DNA of 64,000 nt from JAOUEA01 sp963810945 (GCA_963810945.1 CAWEPI010000013.1:62001-126000), one strand, 5' to 3'; shown: positions 19,608-29,090, numbered from the stretch's first letter. The notes: generated by a model not told the origin, from the sequence alone. Made by a program: numbers and translations.

Positions 19608-20843
19608 ATGTGCGAGGAGGCGGCACCACCGATCGGCCCGGCGAGCGTACGACCCTCCGGGATCGTGGAACGGCGCGAGTTCCTCGGGTTGGCCGCCGCC
19701 GGGGCCGCGCTCCCGCTGCTGCGTCCGCGCGTGCGCCCCGGTTCCGTGGGCGCGCCGTCGTCGTCACGGCTCAGCCTCGATGACTACGTCGCGCGACAGA
19801 TGACGTCCGGACGCATGCCCGGGCTCGCAGCCTGCGTCGTCGCCGACGGGCGCATCGCGTGGGCACGCGGGTACGGCTGGGCGCACATCGGCGAGCGCCG
19901 CCGCGTCACGCCCGATACCGACTTCATGCTCGCGTCGATCTCCAAGACGGTGATGGCGACCGCCGCGATGCAGGCCGTGGAGGACGGGATCCTGGCGCTC
20001 GACGCCGACGTGAACGACGTCCTGCCGTTCGACGTGCGCAACCCCCATCACCCCGGGACGGTGGTCACGCTCCGGCAGCTCCTGACGCACACGTCGAGCC
20101 TGCGGGACAACTGGAAGGTCTTCAACCGCTTCTACACGCCGGGCGACTCGCAGGTCCCGCTGGGCGGGTTCCTTCGCCGGTACCTCACGCTCGCCGGTGA
20201 CCTCTACGACCCGCACCGCACCTACGACCGGTGGCGGCCCGGCGCGCGGTATCAGTACAGCAACATCGGCGCGGCGCTCGCCGGGTACCTCGTGGAGGCG
20301 GCCTCTGGCATCGCCTTCGACGCGTGGTGCGATGCGCGGATCTTCGGGCCGCTCGAGATGGCCGCGACCTCGTGGCACCTCCGGGGACTCGATCGCACGA
20401 ACGTCGCCATGCCCTACCGGGCGACGGCCTCGGGGTTCGAGCCTTACGGCCAATACGGGTATCCCGACTACCCCGACGGCGAGCTGCGCACCACCGCGCG
20501 CGAGCTCGCGCACCATCTCCTGTCGTTCATGGGCGACGGCGCGTTCCGGGGCGCCCGGGTGCTGCAGGAGGACACCGTGCGCGCGATGCGGCGCTCGCAG
20601 GTCCCGGACCAGGTCAGAGGGCAGGGCCTGATCTGGTATTCGATCTACCGCGGCGGCCGCCGCCTGATCGGGCACACGGGCGGCGACTCGGGCGTGGCCA
20701 CGCAGATGTTCTTCCGCCCCGACGACGGCGTGGGCGTGATCACCCTCACGAACGGCGACTGGCATGCGCACGGGGGCTGGCCCCTCGTGCGGGTGATGGA
20801 TCGCCTGTTCGAGGAGGCGCCGGCGCTCGCCGCGGTCGCCTGA
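19608..20843 (+). CDS. Serine hydrolase, beta-lactamase/penicillin-binding class C family, probably Tat-exported
   Basis: 411 residues. ERREFLGLAAAGAALPLL near residue 25 is a twin-arginine signal. The hydrolase shows SISKTVM (SxxK nucleophile, near 110), YSN near 217 (YQYSNIGAALAGYL) and HTGGDSG near 356. The family includes esterases, D-aminopeptidases and beta-lactamases; the substrate cannot be read from sequence. Divergent from mfd across an 85-base gap that must hold both promoters. Confidence 0.88.
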   Translation: MCEEAAPPIGPASVRPSGIVERREFLGLAAAGAALPLLRPRVRPGSVGAPSSSRLSLDDYVARQMTSGRMPGLAACVVADGRIAWARGYGWAHIGERRRVTPDTDFMLASISKTVMATAAMQAVEDGILALDADVNDVLPFDVRNPHHPGTVVTLRQLLTHTSSLRDNWKVFNRFYTPGDSQVPLGGFLRRYLTLAGDLYDPHRTYDRWRPGARYQYSNIGAALAGYLVEAASGIAFDAWCDARIFGPLEMAATSWHLRGLDRTNVAMPYRATASGFEPYGQYGYPDYPDGELRTTARELAHHLLSFMGDGAFRGARVLQEDTVRAMRRSQVPDQVRGQGLIWYSIYRGGRRLIGHTGGDSGVATQMFFRPDDGVGVITLTNGDWHAHGGWPLVRVMDRLFEEAPALAAVA

Positions 20844-20864
20844 CGACGATCGGGGCAGGGGCGC

Positions 20865-21446
20865 CTACGCGCCGGGGCCCGACCGGTTGAACCGGTCCTG
20901 GGTGCCCTCGAGCCCGTCGGCGATCAGCGACCGCACGGCGTCCGCAGCATGGTCGACGAGGAGCGCGACGTCCGCCGCGAGCCGCTTGGGGATAGGGTCC
21001 AACACGAAGTCGGCGGGATCCTGGCGACCGGGCGGGCGCCCGACCCCGACACGTACCCGCAGGAAGTCGGGGGTCCCCATCGCCTGCTGGAGGGCCCGCA
21101 GCCCGTTGTGCCCGGCGGTGCCGCCGCCCGCCTTCACGCGGAGCGTGTCGGCCGGGATGTCGAGCTCGTCGTGCACGGCGATCACGTGTTCGGGGTCGAC
21201 GTGGAGCTTCTTCGCCAGGCCCGCGTACGACGTGCCCGACTCGTTCATGAAGCGGGTGGAGCGCACGAGGAGCACGCGGTCGTCCCCTTCGTGGGTCTCG
21301 GCGACCTCGGCCGGGATGAACCGCGACTTGCGGAACCGCGCGCCGGCGGCGCGCGCCATCTCGTCGACGACCATGCGGCCCAGGTTGTGCCTGGTGTTGG
21401 CGTAGCGGTCGCCGGGGTTGCCGAGTCCGGCGACGAGCCAGGGCAT
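20865..21446 (-). CDS. pth: Peptidyl-tRNA hydrolase
   Basis: 193 residues, normal length. Cleaves peptidyl-tRNA released from stalled ribosomes. VAGLGNPGDRYANTRHNLG contains the catalytic-site Asn and His; FMNESG, VIAVHDELDIP (active-site Asp) and KAGGGTAGHNGLRAL follow. Last gene of the glmU-prs-rplY-pth run, 3 bases after the rplY stop. Confidence 0.97.
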   Translation of the reverse strand: MPWLVAGLGNPGDRYANTRHNLGRMVVDEMARAAGARFRKSRFIPAEVAETHEGDDRVLLVRSTRFMNESGTSYAGLAKKLHVDPEHVIAVHDELDIPADTLRVKAGGGTAGHNGLRALQQAMGTPDFLRVRVGVGRPPGRQDPADFVLDPIPKRLAADVALLVDHAADAVRSLIADGLEGTQDRFNRSGPGA

Positions 21447-21449
21447 GGG

Positions 21450-22148
21450 TTAGCCCTCGCCGCCCTCCTCGGCGGCGGCGGGAGCCGGTTCCCCACCCTC
21501 CTCGGCGGGAGCGGCCTCGGCGGCCTCGCCCTCCTCGGCCGGGACGGCCTCGACGGCCTCCTCGCCGGGAACCGAGAGGTCGGCCTCGACGCGGAGCGCG
21601 GCCGGCGTGATCACCGACAGGACCGCGTCCTCGGGGTTGGTGAGGATCGTGACGCCCTCCGGTGGCACCAGGTCGCTCACGTGCACCATGTCGCCGAGCG
21701 CGACGTCCGTGATGTCGATCTCGATCTGGTCGGGCACGTCCTGCGGGAAGCACTCGACGCTGATCTCACGGAGGTGGTGCTCGACCACGCCGCCCTCCTT
21801 CACGCCGACCGCGTCGCCGAACTCGACGACGGGCACGTTGGCCGTGATCCTCTGGGTGCGGCTCACCGCGAGGAAGTCGATGTGGATGAGCTTGTTGTGG
21901 ATGTGATCGCGTTGGATCTCGCGCGCCATGGCGAGCGTGTCCTTGCCGTCCACCACGAGCTCGACGAGGGCGTTGCCGCCCGCGCCGCCGTGGAGGACGT
22001 GGAACATCTCGCGGGCGTCGACCGAGAGCGCGACCGGCTCCGTGCCCTGTCCGTACAGCACGCCGGGAACCCGGCCGGACGCGCGCAGCTTGCGTGCCAC
22101 GCCCTTGCCGGTGTCGTCGCGCTTCTCTGCCTGCAGCTTGGTTTCCAT
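21450..22148 (-). CDS. rplY: 50S ribosomal protein L25 (CTC/TL5 form)
   Basis: 232 residues, the long form with the 5S-rRNA-binding L25 domain (about 1-95: KRDDTGKGVARKLRASGRVPG, KLIHIDFLAVS) and the TL5 C-terminal domain (EISVECFPQDVPDQIEIDI, HVSDLVPPEG). The last 40 residues are an acidic Glu/Ala/Gly/Pro tail made of imperfect repeats (PAEEGEAAEAAPAEEGGEP), common in actinobacterial L25 and probably disordered. Same strand as prs and pth. Confidence 0.96.
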   Translation of the reverse strand: METKLQAEKRDDTGKGVARKLRASGRVPGVLYGQGTEPVALSVDAREMFHVLHGGAGGNALVELVVDGKDTLAMAREIQRDHIHNKLIHIDFLAVSRTQRITANVPVVEFGDAVGVKEGGVVEHHLREISVECFPQDVPDQIEIDITDVALGDMVHVSDLVPPEGVTILTNPEDAVLSVITPAALRVEADLSVPGEEAVEAVPAEEGEAAEAAPAEEGGEPAPAAAEEGGEG

Positions 22149-22218
22149 GGTGGACGAGTCCTCAGAGGTCAGGGGAACCCACCGATCGTACCGAACCGGG
22201 GTGGTCCCTGACCGATCG

Positions 22219-23196
22219 CTAGACCTGGTTGTGGCCCCCGAAGATCTCGCTGACGCTCGAGTCCTCGAACACGGCGCGGAGCGCGCTCGCGATCAGCGGC
22301 GCGATCGAGAGCACCCGGAGCTTGTCGAAGGATCGCTCCTCGGGGATGGGCACGGTGTTGGTGACCACGACCTGCTCGATCGGCGCCTCCTCGAGCGCCT
22401 GGCGCGCCTTCCCGCTGAACAACCCGTGGGTGGCGCCCACGAAGATCGGGCCCGCACCCTGGGCGGCCAGCGCCTGGGCGCCCTTGGCCACCGTGCCGGC
22501 CGTGTCGATCATGTCGTCGACCAGCACGCAGGGGCGGCCCTCGACCTCACCGACGACCGCCATCTCCTCGATCTTGTGCGCCTCCTGGCGGGAGCGGCGC
22601 TTGTAGAGGAAGGCCAGGTCGGCGTGCAGGTACTCGCGCAGGCGCTCGGCCGTCTTGATGCGGCCGGCGTCCGGCGCCACCACGACGAGGTCGTCGTGGA
22701 GTCCGAGCTCGTCCTTCAGGTAGTGCGAGAGGATCGGCAGCGCGGTGAGGTGATCGAACGGGGCGTCGAAGAACCCCTGGATCTGGCCGGAGTGCAGGTC
22801 GACCGAGACCACCCGGTCGGCCCCTGCCGTCGTGAGCAGGTCGGCCACGAGCTTCGCGCTGATCGGCTCGCGCGAGAGGCCCTTCTTGTCCTGTCGCGAG
22901 TAGCCGTAGTACGGGATCACGGCGCTGATCCGCTTGGCCGACGCGCGCTTGAGCGCGTCGATCATGATCAGCTGCTCCATGATCGCCTCGTTCACCGGGT
23001 CGTAGTGGGTCTGCACCACGAAGCAGTCGGCGCCGCGCGCGCTCTCCTCCGCCCGGAAGTAGATCTCTCCCGATGCGAACCGCCGCAGCTGCGCGGTGCT
23101 CACCGGGATGCCCAGGCAGTCGGCGATCTCGTGACCGAGCGCGGGATGGACGGTGCCGCTGAACAGCATCATCCGCTTCTTCGTGATGATCTCCAC
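22219..23196 (-). CDS. prs: Ribose-phosphate pyrophosphokinase
   Basis: 325 residues, class I PRPP synthase: makes PRPP from ribose 5-phosphate and ATP. LFSGTVHPALGHEIADCLG at the N-terminus, RFASGEIYFR, PYYGYSRQDKK (ATP/flexible region), VVSVDLHSGQIQGFF (Mg site), and PRPP loop VLVDDMIDTAGT. Lies 11 bases after glmU and likely co-transcribed; this linkage is usual in Gram-positive bacteria. Confidence 0.97.
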   Translation of the reverse strand: MEIITKKRMMLFSGTVHPALGHEIADCLGIPVSTAQLRRFASGEIYFRAEESARGADCFVVQTHYDPVNEAIMEQLIMIDALKRASAKRISAVIPYYGYSRQDKKGLSREPISAKLVADLLTTAGADRVVSVDLHSGQIQGFFDAPFDHLTALPILSHYLKDELGLHDDLVVVAPDAGRIKTAERLREYLHADLAFLYKRRSRQEAHKIEEMAVVGEVEGRPCVLVDDMIDTAGTVAKGAQALAAQGAGPIFVGATHGLFSGKARQALEEAPIEQVVVTNTVPIPEERSFDKLRVLSIAPLIASALRAVFEDSSVSEIFGGHNQV

Positions 23197-23207
23197 GGCG
23201 CCTCCCC

Positions 23208-24638
23208 CTACGTTCGCTTGCGGGCGCGGTGCTCCGCGTCCTTGCGCGTGCGGTACCCCTCGACGATCCGCTGCGGGCCTCGTTCGACGGCCAGGGCGCC
23301 CTCCGGAACGTCCTTCGTGATCACCGATCCTGCCCCCGTCACGGCGCCCTCCCCCACGTGGATGGGCGCCACCAACATCGTATCCGAACCGATGCGCACC
23401 CCGTCCCCGATCACCGTGAGGTGCTTGGCGTACCCGTCGTAGTTCACGGTCACGGTCGACGCCCCGATGTTCACGTCCTCGCCGATCTCCGCGTCGCCCA
23501 CGTACGACAGGTGCGGGACCTTGGAACCTCGCCCCACGCGTGCGTTCTTCATGTCGACGAAGGCGCCGGCGCGGGAACCCTCGGCCATGACCACGCCGGG
23601 CCGCAGGCGCGCGAACGGGCCCACCACCACGCCGCGGCCGATCTCGGAGCCCTGCACCACCGCGAACGTGACCTCGCTGCCGTCGCCCACCACCGAGTCC
23701 GCCACGCGGCTCGACGGCCCGATCGCGCAGCCCTCGCCGACCGACGTGGACCCTTCCAGGAACGTGAGCGGACGGATCACGGTGTCGGCACCGATGCGCA
23801 CGTCCACGTCGATGTAGGTCGTGGCGGGGTCGATCAACGTCACCCCGTTCGCGAGGTGCCCGGCGTTGATCCGCTCGCGCACGACGCGTTCCACCGCCGC
23901 CAGGCCGGCGCGCGAGTTCAGCCCCATCACGCCGCCGGTGTCCACCCGGACCACCGAGACCTTCTCGCCGTCGGCCATCAGCAGCGGGATCACCCGGTTG
24001 AGGTAGTACTCGCGCTGCCGGTTCTTCCTGTCGAGGCGCGGCAGCGTCCGGAAGAGCTCGGCGCGCCGGAACGCGAACAGCACGATCGAGACCTCCTTGA
24101 TCGCGCGGATCCCCGGCGCGGCGTCCACGTCCTCCACGATCTCCACCAAGCGACCGCCCTCACGCACCACGCGGCCGTAGCCGCCCGGGTCCTCGAGCTC
24201 GGTGGAGGCGATCGTGGCGGCGCTCCGCGAACGGCGGTGCGCCGACATGAGCGATCGCACGTCCGCACCGGTGACGGGGTCGTAGTCCCCACCCATCACG
24301 AGGATGTCGTCGACGCGGCCCACCTTCGAGCGCGCCACGGCCACCGCGTCGCCGGTGCCGAGCCGCCGGGGTTGCTCGACGAAGACCGGCGGCGGCGAGA
24401 GCTTCCAGGAACGCACGGCCGCCTTCACGTCCTCGGCGCCGTGACCGACGACCACCACGACCTTCTGGGGCCGGGCGGCGAGTCCGGCGCGCAGCACGTG
24501 CCATAGGGCCGGGCGACCACAGACCGGGTGCAGGACCTTGGGTGTGGCGGACTTGAGGCGCTTGCCCTCTCCCGCCGCCAGCACCACGAGGGCGAGCGAG
24601 CGGGTGGAGCGGGTCTTCGTCGTCGGCTCGGTCAACAC
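23208..24638 (-). CDS. glmU: Bifunctional GlcNAc-1-P uridylyltransferase / GlcN-1-P acetyltransferase
   Basis: About 476 residues; makes UDP-GlcNAc for peptidoglycan. The uridylyltransferase domain begins VVLAAGEGKRLKSATPKVLHP; LGTGDAVAVA and the metal-site loop MGGDYDPVTGADV follow. That loop differs from the usual GDxPL, though the Asp is kept. The left-handed beta-helix acyltransferase has hexapeptide repeats, FARLRPG, GAFVDMKNA, and SYVGDAEIGEDVNIGASTVTVNYDG. Start assigned to a GTG behind GGGAAGC; a TTG one codon on is equivalent. First gene of the glmU-prs-rplY-pth operon. Confidence 0.96.
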   Translation of the reverse strand: MLTEPTTKTRSTRSLALVVLAAGEGKRLKSATPKVLHPVCGRPALWHVLRAGLAARPQKVVVVVGHGAEDVKAAVRSWKLSPPPVFVEQPRRLGTGDAVAVARSKVGRVDDILVMGGDYDPVTGADVRSLMSAHRRSRSAATIASTELEDPGGYGRVVREGGRLVEIVEDVDAAPGIRAIKEVSIVLFAFRRAELFRTLPRLDRKNRQREYYLNRVIPLLMADGEKVSVVRVDTGGVMGLNSRAGLAAVERVVRERINAGHLANGVTLIDPATTYIDVDVRIGADTVIRPLTFLEGSTSVGEGCAIGPSSRVADSVVGDGSEVTFAVVQGSEIGRGVVVGPFARLRPGVVMAEGSRAGAFVDMKNARVGRGSKVPHLSYVGDAEIGEDVNIGASTVTVNYDGYAKHLTVIGDGVRIGSDTMLVAPIHVGEGAVTGAGSVITKDVPEGALAVERGPQRIVEGYRTRKDAEHRARKRT

Positions 24639-24695
24639 GCTTCCCGGGTCGAGGGGTCGGTATCGTCCCACATCGCGACGGGGGCGGCGAACGCC

Positions 24696-26345
24696 TCAGT
24701 CCTCGTGGCCGGGTGATGCCGAGCCCGCGCTCGCCGCGACGGCGCCGGGCTGATGCTTCGGGATCCGCCTCGTGAAGAACAGCGCGACCGTGCCGAAGAT
24801 CGCGAGGAGCGCGAGGGCCGAACGGAGCCCGTCCAGGCGCGCCTGCTCGTTCACGTCGATGACGGCCTGGGCCGTCGTCTGGTCGACCCCCGCCTCCTGC
24901 AGCGCCGTCGAGAGCTGGGCGTCGGAGACGAACGGCACGCCCGCCTCGAGCTGCACGGTCGCCTGCGAGGAGACGTCCTTCGGCACGTCCGGGTTCTGCG
25001 CGATCCCGCTGAGGAACGACGCCGTCAACGCGGCGATGAGGATCGAGCCCGCGAGCGCGGTGCCGAGCGACGCGCCGAACTGCGTCGCCGTGTTCTGGAG
25101 GCCGCCGACCTCGGCGCTCTGCTCGTCCGGGACGGCCGAGACGGTCACGGCGCCGAGCTGCGAGGCCAGGGCGCCCATGCCCAGGCCGATCAGCAGCAGC
25201 GGCACGGTCACGACCGCCGCGGTCGCGCCCACGTCGAGGGCGCTGAAGAGCACGACGATCCCCGCCACCGCCGCCACGAGGCCGACCTCGACCACCCGCC
25301 GCGGCGAGGCCGACGGGAAGAACCTGGGGATGCCCGCGGCCGCGAGCAACATCGTGAGCGAGAGCGGCGTGATCTTGATCCCGGTCTCGATCGCCGACAG
25401 CCCCAGGGCCACCGAGAGGTAGAGGGGGATCACGAAGAACAGCCCCATCATCACCACGAACTGGAAGAAGAACATCACGAGCCCGCCGGTCATCTGCCGG
25501 TTGCGGAACAGCGAGGGATCCACGAGCGGCTCGGCGCCGGCCGCCTCGAGACGTCGCGCATGCTGCATGAACAGCCGGAGCGACACGAGCCCGCCGAGGA
25601 TCAGCCACAGGACCGGCGACATCCCGAGGATGGACGGCCCCCCCTCGACGGGCATGATCCACCCCCACTCGGAGGAGCGCAGCACCCCGAAGATCGCGAG
25701 GCCCATGCCCAGCGCCCAGAGGACCGCACCCAGCAGGTCGAGGTGGGGGGATTCCTCGACCGGCGCGTCGGCGATGCGGCGGGCGAACAGGACGATCCCC
25801 GCGCCGACGAACACCTCGCCCACGAACACCAGTCGCCACGACGCGTACGTCGTCGCGAGTCCGCCGATCAGCGGCCCGACGGCGACCGCGATCGCGCCGG
25901 CGGCGCCGATAAGCCCGTACGCACGGGGCCGACCCGCGGGGCCGAAGTTCCCCGCGACGAGCGCCACGATCGCCGGCATGATCAGGGCCGCTCCGATCCC
26001 TTCGAGGAGCGACCACCCGATGAGCAGCACCGCGAGGTTCGGCGCGAGGGCCGTGGTCAACGAACCCGCGCAGTAGATGAAGAGGCCGATCGTGAAGGCT
26101 CGCTTGCGCCCGATCATCGAGCCGATCTTGCCGCCGGTGACCATCAGCATCGCCATCACCAGCGTGTAGAGGACGATGGCGCTCTGGATACCGGTGACCG
26201 TGGTGTGCAGATCGTCGGCGACCGTGGCGATCGACACGTTCATCACCGAGCTGTCGAGCGCCATCAGGAACTGCCCGGCGGCCAGCGTGAGGAGCACCAC
26301 CGAGGCTCCCTTCGCGGCCTTCGCCTCCGTCGCCTCGAGCGTCAT
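24696..26345 (-). CDS. MFS drug-efflux-type transporter, DHA2 (14-TMS) family
   Basis: 549 residues. DSSVMNVSIATVADDL (motif D1 of DHA2), GGKIGSMIGRKRAFTIGL (motif A) and GLIGAAGAIAVAVGPLIGG (antiporter motif C) mark a proton-coupled exporter. The long loop between the last two helices (about 415-500, VQLEAGVPFVSDAQLSTAL...) is typical of this group. Substrate unknown. Same strand as glmU but 57 bases away and not part of that operon by function. Confidence 0.92.
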   Translation of the reverse strand: MTLEATEAKAAKGASVVLLTLAAGQFLMALDSSVMNVSIATVADDLHTTVTGIQSAIVLYTLVMAMLMVTGGKIGSMIGRKRAFTIGLFIYCAGSLTTALAPNLAVLLIGWSLLEGIGAALIMPAIVALVAGNFGPAGRPRAYGLIGAAGAIAVAVGPLIGGLATTYASWRLVFVGEVFVGAGIVLFARRIADAPVEESPHLDLLGAVLWALGMGLAIFGVLRSSEWGWIMPVEGGPSILGMSPVLWLILGGLVSLRLFMQHARRLEAAGAEPLVDPSLFRNRQMTGGLVMFFFQFVVMMGLFFVIPLYLSVALGLSAIETGIKITPLSLTMLLAAAGIPRFFPSASPRRVVEVGLVAAVAGIVVLFSALDVGATAAVVTVPLLLIGLGMGALASQLGAVTVSAVPDEQSAEVGGLQNTATQFGASLGTALAGSILIAALTASFLSGIAQNPDVPKDVSSQATVQLEAGVPFVSDAQLSTALQEAGVDQTTAQAVIDVNEQARLDGLRSALALLAIFGTVALFFTRRIPKHQPGAVAASAGSASPGHED

Positions 26346-26367
26346 GTCGGGACTCTACCCCGCCGGG

Positions 26368-27324
26368 TCACAGGGATCGTAGGAAGTCGATCAGACCGGG
26401 GAAGTAGTGCTCGGGATCGTCGAACTGCGACAGATGGCTCCCGTCCGGGCAGTGCAGGTAGCGTCCTCGCGGCACCTGCTCCGACATCCAACGCATGTGC
26501 GCCGGATCCATCGTGTCGTGCGTCGCCCCGATGACGAGGGTCGGCACGTCGATCTCCTTGAGGTCGCCCGAACGGTCCCACTCCTCGAGGGTGCCGCTCA
26601 GACCGAGCTCGCTGGGTCCTTGCATCGGGACGTAGATCGCCAGGTTGATGTGCGCGAGGGCACGCTTGACCGGGTCGGGCCAGTCCTCCAACGGCATGCG
26701 GCACACGTGCAGGACGTAGTGATGCTCCATCAGCAGCTGCTCGTACCGCGGATCGTCGGTGGTGCCCTCGGCCTCGAACCGCTTGATCTCGGCGAGGACG
26801 TCCTGGTCCATCGCCGGCATCAGGACGTCGGTCGCGTAGTCGTTGTAGAGGGGCGCGCTGGACATCATGTTCGAGATCACGAGGCCCTTCAGGTGGCGCT
26901 GGTGATGGATCGCGTACTCCATCGCCAAGATCCCGCCCCAGGATTGCCCGAGCAGCACGAAGTTGCCGCTGTCCAGGTGGAGCGCCCGACGCACCTGCTC
27001 GACCTCGTCGACGAACCGGGCTAGGTCCCACAGCGACGGGTCGTCGGGCTGATCGCTGCGGAACGAGCCGAGCTGGTCGTAGTAGTAGTACTCGATGCCG
27101 GCGCCCGGGAACCAGGCATCGAAGCACTCATAGAGCTCGTCCGTCGCCCCGGGGCCGCCGTGCAGGAGCAGCACCTTCAGATCGGGGTTCGAGCCGACCC
27201 GCTTGGTCCAGACCTGGAAGGTGCCGCTGGGCGTGTCGACGGGCACCATCCGCGATCCGCCCGACACGACGTCGCGTGGATCCCAAGTGGAGGTGTCGAA
27301 GTACGAAGCAGGTGTGGCCGTCAT
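26368..27324 (-). CDS. Proline iminopeptidase-like alpha/beta hydrolase
   Basis: 318 residues, S33-type. LLHGGPGATDELYE (oxyanion-hole HGGPG near residue 55), DQLGSFRSDQPDD, nucleophile elbow LLGQSWGGILAMEY near 127, PTLVIGATHDTMDP (acid) and a C-terminal PDGSHLSQFDDPEHY (His). No signal peptide. The family releases N-terminal proline from peptides, but many members are general amidases or esterases. It lies 22 bases from the MFS start on the same strand and could be co-transcribed. Confidence 0.88.
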   Translation of the reverse strand: MTATPASYFDTSTWDPRDVVSGGSRMVPVDTPSGTFQVWTKRVGSNPDLKVLLLHGGPGATDELYECFDAWFPGAGIEYYYYDQLGSFRSDQPDDPSLWDLARFVDEVEQVRRALHLDSGNFVLLGQSWGGILAMEYAIHHQRHLKGLVISNMMSSAPLYNDYATDVLMPAMDQDVLAEIKRFEAEGTTDDPRYEQLLMEHHYVLHVCRMPLEDWPDPVKRALAHINLAIYVPMQGPSELGLSGTLEEWDRSGDLKEIDVPTLVIGATHDTMDPAHMRWMSEQVPRGRYLHCPDGSHLSQFDDPEHYFPGLIDFLRSL

Positions 27325-27371
27325 GCGCGGAGCCTATCCCGCATGGGCCGGCTGGGGTCTCGAGGGCGGGA

Positions 27372-27803
27372 TCAGCCGCGGTCCCGGAGAGCTCGCTCCA
27401 ACTCGTCGAGGTGCTCACCTCGGTGCTCGCCGCGGGCGGGATCGATGGGACTATCCGGGTCGAGCGGAGCCATCCGGTCAAGGGGCAGCTCGGCTACGCG
27501 TGCGTCTGTCTCCTCCGCGATCCGCAGGGCGAGCCGCGCGGCCTCCCTCGGGGCGATCGCGTGGATCAGCGGTCGCGTCGAGTCGTTGAGCCAATCGCCC
27601 TCGGGCTCGGCGTCTCCCGCCACCCAAGGTTCACGGCGGTCGATCTTCTCGGCGAGGACGAGGACGCGGATGTCCCAGTACGCCATGTGTCCGAGCACGC
27701 CCGCGACCGTCCAGAAGTCGTTGGCCGGTGCTGCGAGGGCGTCGTCGTCCAGCCCGTTGATGAACTCCCGGAGACGCGCGCGCTCGCGGTCGTTGACCTG
27801 CAT
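27372..27803 (-). CDS. DinB-fold (maleylpyruvate isomerase/YfiT-like) protein
   Basis: About 143 residues of a four-helix bundle. DFWTVAGVLGHMAYWDIRV carries the first metal-ligand His and GEHRGEHLDELERAL the later His residues, the DinB-family triad layout. ATG chosen, with GGAGG 10 bases upstream; a GTG 24 bases earlier is an alternative. Family members are metal-dependent thiol transferases or of unknown role. The composition is slightly less GC-rich than the core genes. Confidence 0.75.
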   Translation of the reverse strand: MQVNDRERARLREFINGLDDDALAAPANDFWTVAGVLGHMAYWDIRVLVLAEKIDRREPWVAGDAEPEGDWLNDSTRPLIHAIAPREAARLALRIAEETDARVAELPLDRMAPLDPDSPIDPARGEHRGEHLDELERALRDRG

Positions 27804-27918
27804 GTACGGGCGATCCTCCGTCACCACTGCGTCCTATCCACGGTGAACCTCTCGATCGAGATCCTCAGCAACGACAACTCGTCTCACCTATACCACTTTG
27901 GGCCCTGGCCCTTCCTAT

Positions 27919-27940
27919 CCCATCAGATGGACGATGGGCT
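27919..27940 (+). repeat. Direct repeat A, copy 1
   Basis: CCCATCAGATGGACGATGGG plus CT occurs here and again 2.5 kb to the right, same orientation, with no mismatch over 22 bases. It contains a CCCATC/GATGGG inverted repeat. Copy 1 runs straight into repeat B. Confidence 0.85.
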
Positions 27941-27961
27941 GGGTGGGGGCCCGGGCCCGGG
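27937..27961 (+). repeat. Direct repeat B, copy 1
   Basis: A 25-base G-rich element beginning GGCTGGGTGGGGGC and ending in CGGGCCCGGG. A second copy with one mismatch lies just past the far end of the lipoprotein gene; weaker similarity continues for about 17 more bases (TGACCGATCCGTG against TCGCCGATTCGTG). Confidence 0.8.
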
Positions 27962-27986
27962 GTGACCGATCCGTGGGTGAGTCAGC

Positions 27987-29015
27987 TCAGAGGGTCACGC
28001 CAACGATCCGCTGTCGGGCGACATCGACCACCCAGACGCGACTGCCCAGTTGAGCTACTCCCGCACGGACCTGGGGCGGTGGTTGCCCAGATACCGAGCG
28101 GCGGAGAACGACCCTTCCCGTCTTCGCGTCGAACCCCACCAGGTCACCGGTGTTCATCCATACCGTGCCTCCCGAGAGATCCACGCCGATCACCTGAGGC
28201 GCTTTCCGGACGCGCCTCCCAGGTTCGAACGACCCCGCCGGGATGCGGGCCACCTGCCCGCCCGAGTCGATCAGCCAGACACCGTCGGGGGTGGGGATCA
28301 TGAACGCCACGTAGAACGGAGTCGGGACGTAGCGCTCCGACTGTGTCGTGGGATCGATCGCCGAGATGCTCGACGCCTCCGAGGAGTTGATCCACCAGAC
28401 CTCTCCTTCACCGGCCGCGATCCCCGCTGCGCTCGCCTGGGGGCCCTTGATGTCGCGGATGGAGTCATCGGTGGGGTCGATGCGCATGAGCCTGATAGCG
28501 CCGCGGCCGCCTGCCACCCATACCGCTCCCATCCCGGCCACTAGGGCCACCGGGTACGGCATCTCGATACGCGCCACCGGACGGCCCGTCGAAGGGTCGA
28601 TCCGGACCACCGCTCGCGGCCCGAGCGTCCAGATCGAGCCGAACCCACTCGCGAGGGTCTGCAAGGGTCCGTAGGGTCTCTCGGGGCTACCCGAGACGTG
28701 GTGGATGCGGGCGAGCACTCGGCCACTCGGTGCGATCCGCCACAGGGAGCCATCCGGCTTGCTCTGCACCCAGATCGATCCGAACCCGGCGACCGCATCT
28801 CCGGGATGCGGAACGCGAACCGCGATCCTTCCGACCGGGGTTCCACTCGCGCTCGGAGGTGGAGCGGAACTCACCGATCCTGATGTCGATGGGAGGGAGG
28901 TGGAGCCGGTGGGTGACGGGCCCAGCCCGCCCGGCTGAGTGTTCGAGCTCGTGCAGGCTGCCACAGCGAAACCCACAACGAGAGCGGCGGCCGTTAGCTT
29001 CAAGATCCATGGCAT
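27987..29015 (-). CDS. Beta-propeller lipoprotein
   Basis: 342 residues. Signal peptide with lipobox GFAVAAC near residue 21, then a 40-residue Ser/Thr/Pro linker. The body is a string of about six blades of the type GFGSIWVQSKPDGSLWRI, GFGSIWTLGPRAVVRID, GMGAVWVAGGRGAIRLMRID and GEVWWINSSEASSISAID, a YVTN/NHL-like or virginiamycin B lyase-like propeller. Such proteins usually bind ligands outside the cell. Flanked on both sides by repeat B and less GC-rich than the core genes, hinting at acquisition. Confidence 0.8.
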   Translation of the reverse strand: MPWILKLTAAALVVGFAVAACTSSNTQPGGLGPSPTGSTSLPSTSGSVSSAPPPSASGTPVGRIAVRVPHPGDAVAGFGSIWVQSKPDGSLWRIAPSGRVLARIHHVSGSPERPYGPLQTLASGFGSIWTLGPRAVVRIDPSTGRPVARIEMPYPVALVAGMGAVWVAGGRGAIRLMRIDPTDDSIRDIKGPQASAAGIAAGEGEVWWINSSEASSISAIDPTTQSERYVPTPFYVAFMIPTPDGVWLIDSGGQVARIPAGSFEPGRRVRKAPQVIGVDLSGGTVWMNTGDLVGFDAKTGRVVLRRSVSGQPPPQVRAGVAQLGSRVWVVDVARQRIVGVTL

Positions 29016-29090
29016 CTCGCGGAGAGTCCGTCCGGTTTGCTTCGCTTGTCAACCTTGACCGCGCGGGCCACAACGCGTGGCTTGATCGAC

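Noticed and set aside
15749..19783. A 1344-codon open frame on the plus strand, antisense to mfd
   Set aside because: It mirrors the codons of mfd and surA, has no domain-like sequence (long His/Arg/Asp/Gly-rich runs), and high GC favours such antisense frames.
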